Below, piece by piece: positions 61,377 through 64,000 of a stretch of DNA of 64,000 nt. This stretch comes from Palsa-506 sp963709075 (GTDB taxonomy: Bacteria > Actinomycetota > Actinomycetes > Streptosporangiales > Streptosporangiaceae): assembly GCA_963709075.1 (NCBI GenBank), contig CAVPUY010000009.1:248001-312000 (forward strand), given 5' to 3'. The translations under genes were made by a program, and so were the position numbers. Numbering within the stretch: position 1 is the first letter of the stretch; every line of letters starts with the position of its first letter. Below the pieces are notes generated by a model. The model saw only the letters and a list, made by a program, of their open reading frames with translations. It had not been told where the DNA came from and did not search any database.

Positions 61377-61872
61377 CCCGGCCTGCTAACGCCGGGTCTG
61401 ATTCAGCCGGGCCAGTTGCAGCCTCGCCAGGAGCGGGTGCCGCGGCGGTATCCGCCTGACCGATCTGAAAGAGCAGGGCATTGCGTCCGGCAGGCTCGCG
61501 GTACACGGAAGCGCCGATCAGGACCCGCAGTGCAGGACTGGTCAGCCTGGCCGGGAATGCTGCCCGGCTGGCTGTGCCGCAGCCGACTGCGATGCCTGGC
61601 CGGCCGGGTGGCGCCGTGCGGCATGCTGGTCACGCTGCGTCAGCCCGCAGCCGGGCAGGTCCAGCACCCGCAGCAACCGCTTTTGCCAACACAATGCTCC
61701 CTCCTCGCAATCCGGGGCAGCAACGATACGTCGGATATATAGCACGGCCGGGGCTCCTTGCGTGCAATTTCACGGGAGGTGTCGGGCATATTAGAGGTGA
61801 CGGATAGCAAATGTAGCCTAATTACTCTCTTGTCCGTGCTTGAGGCAATTAGGGCAGGTTTATGATAATGTG

Positions 61873-61905
61873 TTGACGGATTATTTATGGCATAACCATA
61901 TAAAT
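61873..61905 (+). promoter_or_regulatory. Probable promoter of the CGNR gene with an inverted repeat
   Basis: TTGACG (61873-61878) is a good -35 box and CATATA or TATAAA about 18-20 nt later could be the -10 box. A TATGG-CATAA-CCATA dyad (61886-61900) overlaps the spacer and -10 region. The surrounding 61700-61950 is among the most AT-rich DNA in the window. Confidence 0.5.
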
Positions 61906-62118
61906 CTTACGGATCGGAACAATTGAGGTCATGATGGCCTGATCGCCGCAGCTTGCCGTGGCGGGGACTCTGGGTTGCGCAAGCGCCCGCAGGGCGTCGA
62001 GCCTTGGTCTGCGGGACGCATACGGACCGCTGTCGCCGGGCCTTTGTCATAACCTTCGTCTGGCCGACGCTGGTGATGAACTGCTCGATGGTGACGATCG
62101 GCTGCGGGAGAGAGGAAC

Positions 62119-62808
62119 ATGCCCGACGACGATAGCCAGCTAGCCGCCAGCCCGCCCAGCCCGGCGCCCTCGCCGGCGCTTCCGTTAGCGCCAGCGCCCA
62201 TGCCTCCGTCGGCGCCTGGCGTGCTGCGCCGGATCGAGGAGCTAGTAAACACCCGGAGCATCGAGGCCGGCCGTGACGAGATCGCGACGCCCGGCCAGCT
62301 GGCCAGCTGGCTCCGGGACCGGCGGCTGCTCGCGGCCGGGGTACCAGTCACCGCCGATGAGCATGATCGCGCCGTGCTGATCCGTGAGGGCCTGCGCGAG
62401 CTCATCGCGGCGAATAACGCCGAACGGCCCCTCGCGGGCGAGGCGGGCCCGGTAGCTGCCGATGGCGCGCAGGACACCCGCCGTACGCGGCGCAGCCCCG
62501 GCAGCGCGGCCCTCGCGAACCTGGCCGGGCTGGCCCGGCGGCTGCCGCTCGTCCTTGACGTGGATGGCAGTAAGCCGCGCCTGATGCCCCTCAGCAGGGG
62601 AACAGCGGATACCGTGCTTGCCTCGTTGCTCGGGGCGGTCGCGGAATCTGTGGCCAGCGGCACCTGGGACCGGCTGAAGATATGCCAGAACCCGGATTGC
62701 CGGTGGGCTTACTACGACCATTCCCGGAACCGGTCCCGCGCCTGGTGCTCGATGGCGGTATGCGGCAACCGGGCCAAGGCCAGGGCCTTCCGCAGCCGCA
62801 GCCGCTGA
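62119..62808 (+). CDS. CGNR zinc-finger domain protein
   Basis: A 229-residue protein. After a Pro/Ser/Ala-rich leader, the ABATE-like stress domain covers about residues 35-180 (VLRRIEELVNTRSIEAGRDE, then LRELIAANNAERP). The C-terminal CGNR zinc finger is KICQNPDCRWAYYDHSRNRS, then AWCSMAVCGNRAKARAFR, with four Cys. These proteins are candidate stress-responsive transcription regulators. The ATG at 62119 follows GAGAGAGGAAC. A strong hairpin lies downstream. Confidence 0.88.
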   Translation: MPDDDSQLAASPPSPAPSPALPLAPAPMPPSAPGVLRRIEELVNTRSIEAGRDEIATPGQLASWLRDRRLLAAGVPVTADEHDRAVLIREGLRELIAANNAERPLAGEAGPVAADGAQDTRRTRRSPGSAALANLAGLARRLPLVLDVDGSKPRLMPLSRGTADTVLASLLGAVAESVASGTWDRLKICQNPDCRWAYYDHSRNRSRAWCSMAVCGNRAKARAFRSRSR

Positions 62809-62876
62809 TGGCCAGGTGCGGGAAAAGAACTGCGGCAGGCTTGCGGCGGCGACTGCTGCTGCGGCGAGCGCTGCCC

Positions 62877-62911
62877 GGGTGCGGGTGACCCAGCCCGAGT
62901 CACCCGCACCC
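62877..62911. terminator. 13-bp-stem hairpin between convergent genes
   Basis: GGGTGCGGGTGAC (62877-62889) pairs perfectly with GTCACCCGCACCC (62899-62911) around a 9-nt loop. It sits between the convergent CGNR and cold-shock genes and may end both transcripts. It has no T tract. Confidence 0.6.
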
Positions 62912-62963
62912 GTTCGTCACGGCCCGCCCGGGGGCGGCCCGTCACAATTTGCGGCCAGGTAGA

Positions 62964-63167
62964 TCAGAGCGGGCGGACCTGCTCAGCCTGCGGGCCTTTG
63001 GCGCCCTGGCCGGCGGTGAACTCGACCCGCTGGTTCTCCTGAAGACTGCGGAAACCGTCAGCCTGGATCGCGGAGTGGTGAACAAAGACATCAGCGGTGC
63101 CATCGTCGGGGGCGATGAAACCATAGCCCTTGTCGGCATTGAACCACTTCACGGTGCCCTGAGGCAT
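62964..63167 (-). CDS. Cold-shock protein (CspA family)
   Basis: A 67-residue single-stranded nucleic-acid chaperone: MPQGTVKWFNADKGYGFIAP with RNP1 (KGYGFI), then DVFVHHSAIQADGFRSLQEN with RNP2 (VFVHHS), and VEFTAGQGAKGPQAEQV. The ATG at 63167 follows GGAGAGAG. The longer open frame upstream is not family-like. The DNA before it, up to about 63400, is probably a leader, as usual for cold-shock genes, and contains a perfect palindrome. Confidence 0.95.
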   Translation of the reverse strand: MPQGTVKWFNADKGYGFIAPDDGTADVFVHHSAIQADGFRSLQENQRVEFTAGQGAKGPQAEQVRPL

Positions 63168-63218
63168 GTACTCTCTCCTACTTGAATGATCTCCGGGTTC
63201 CACGGATGAGGATCCCGG

Positions 63219-63232
63219 GTTGCCATGGCAAC
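63219..63232. promoter_or_regulatory. Perfect 14-bp palindrome GTTGCCATGGCAAC in the cold-shock leader
   Basis: The sequence reads identically on both strands and lies 52 bp upstream of the cold-shock ATG. It could be a repressor site or part of an RNA leader structure. Confidence 0.5.
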
Positions 63233-63767
63233 GTGCCACCTTAACTGAAGGCCGGACTACCGCTGTTCCCGGGAGCCCGCTGCCGATGCGGCAGACGTCA
63301 TCACGTGTGCGCGGAAAAAAGTCTTCCGGCTGCAACCAGCCTCATCAAACACCATCACGCGGCCGGATGCTCCGAATATCGTCAGTTCGGTCGCTATCAA
63401 GGCGCTGACCTGCCCGCACTTAACGCGACAGGCCGCAGCAGGCTAGCCGAAAAGCGGAACTCGCCGACGAGCGCCGCCGCGGCCATGATGCGGACGCGCC
63501 GGGCGCGCGCTGCCGCTTCTGGGCTGCCGAGCGCCACGGCTTCCCCTGATCGAGGCGAGCCTGGCCGCCAGTAGGACACATCATCGGTGTCTGCAGGACC
63601 GGCCGCGGTGGCCCGAACGTCCGCAGCGCGACGCGCGTCCAGCAGATCGTGGTGGGAGCAGATCGCTGCGGCGGGGGCATCGCCGGCGGCCTGAAAATCG
63701 AGTTCCGTCACCGCGCCGATAATGCCAGGCTTCAGGCGAGGAAGAGCACCACCAGAAGGGGGCATCG
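63233..63767. other. Region between the cold-shock and VOC genes
   Basis: About 530 bases, including the likely cold-shock leader and promoter. A 122-codon minus-strand frame (63397-63765, MPPSGGALPRLKPGIIGAVT) has no recognised family and is not called. The purine tract AGAAGGGGG at about 63753 serves the following gene. Confidence 0.4.
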
Positions 63768-64000
63768 TTGACCGAGCAGCCAGCGCTCACCCAGCTGAAC
63801 ATCGTGGTCCGCGACATGGACGCGACCCTGGCCTTCTACCGCCGCCTCGGCTTCATCATCGACGCCGAGCCCGGCGCGGAGCATGTCGAGCTGACCCTGC
63901 CGAACGGCATGACGATCGAGTTCGATGGTGCCGAGTCCGTCGCGATGTGGGACAGCGGCTGGCCGGGCAGCACCGGCGGAAGCGTCGTGCTCGGCATGTC
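63768..64000 (+). CDS. VOC (glyoxalase-like) family protein, cut by the window end
   Basis: A partial vicinal-oxygen-chelate domain: LTQLNIVVRDMDATLAFYRR, LGFIIDAEPGAEHVELTLPN and GMTIEFDGAESVAMWDSGWP. The start is a TTG at 63768 behind AGAAGGGGG; no better start is visible. At least 77 codons are present. Function within the VOC group (lyase, dioxygenase or resistance) cannot be told from half a domain. Confidence 0.8.
   Translation, partial: MTEQPALTQLNIVVRDMDATLAFYRRLGFIIDAEPGAEHVELTLPNGMTIEFDGAESVAMWDSGWPGSTGGSVVLGM

Noticed and set aside
63397..63765. A 122-codon minus-strand frame before the VOC gene
   Set aside because: No family-like sequence, no convincing ribosome site, and it overlaps the likely cold-shock promoter.

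Overview
The window is chromosomal DNA of a high-GC filamentous actinomycete. The signs are the de novo purine genes in actinobacterial order, a BldC-type MerR-like regulator, the block SCP-orthologue / purF / purM / DUF3073 / amino-acid dehydrogenase / hypothetical / bldC (known from Streptomyces and relatives), an XRE-DUF5753 regulator beside a DUF397 protein, and DUF1707, DUF5134, DUF222-HNH and CGNR zinc-finger proteins. Many starts are GTG, and most genes are very GC-rich. The exact genus cannot be fixed from sequence reading alone; a Streptosporangiales-like lineage is a guess.

Layout. 0-5 kb: a broken oligopeptidase B-like peptidase, an OmpR-type two-component pair whose gene junction carries a 43-bp tandem duplication, and a convergent DedA gene. 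5-10.4 kb: two short-repeat arrays, a membrane protein followed by a DUF5134 protein, a LuxR remnant and a frameshifted DUF222/HNH protein. 10.4-13.4 kb: a SufR-like iron-sulfur regulator divergent from a folE-YbjQ-DUF1707-YceI run. 13.7-16.1 kb: a lower-GC accessory patch (DUF397, XRE-DUF5753, small proteins). 16.2-24.9 kb: a serine hydrolase, a DedA protein, an LCP-family wall enzyme and three acyl-CoA dehydrogenases, most with several apparent frameshifts. 24.9-28.8 kb: a three-gene 2-oxoacid dehydrogenase operon (E1 alpha, E1 beta, E2). 28.9-40.4 kb: purS, purQ, purL, purF and purM with an anti-sigma-type kinase, a lectin-like membrane protein, a valine/leucine dehydrogenase-type enzyme and bldC. 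41-49.7 kb: a repeat-rich hypothetical, a family A polymerase-like protein, MscL, a low-GC toxin/immunity candidate pair, ArfB, DUF1697 and an AlkA-like glycosylase. 49.8-64 kb: an APH-fold phosphotransferase beside a 19-bp minisatellite and a nested palindrome, a GH9 enzyme, an SDR, a GNAT enzyme, a DEAD-box helicase, SIMPL, cupin and DUF4397 proteins, a broken TPR/transmembrane protein, a CGNR regulator, a cold-shock protein and a partial VOC protein.

How the genes work together. PurS, PurQ and PurL form the FGAM synthetase, and PurF and PurM flank it in the pathway; here PurF and PurM read as one 872-codon ORF. The amino-acid dehydrogenase plus the 2-oxoacid dehydrogenase complex could take branched-chain amino acids to acyl-CoAs, which the acyl-CoA dehydrogenases would oxidise.

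The strongest candidate for an undescribed system is at 45749-47111: a lower-GC gene whose C-terminal domain looks like a RelA/SpoT-type pyrophosphokinase, followed 4 nt later by a small acidic protein that may be its immunity partner. A second theme is about 15 apparent frameshifts between 16.2 and 22.9 kb against almost none between 24.9 and 38.9 kb. These could be genuine gene decay or a local drop in sequence quality, and I cannot tell which from one sequence.
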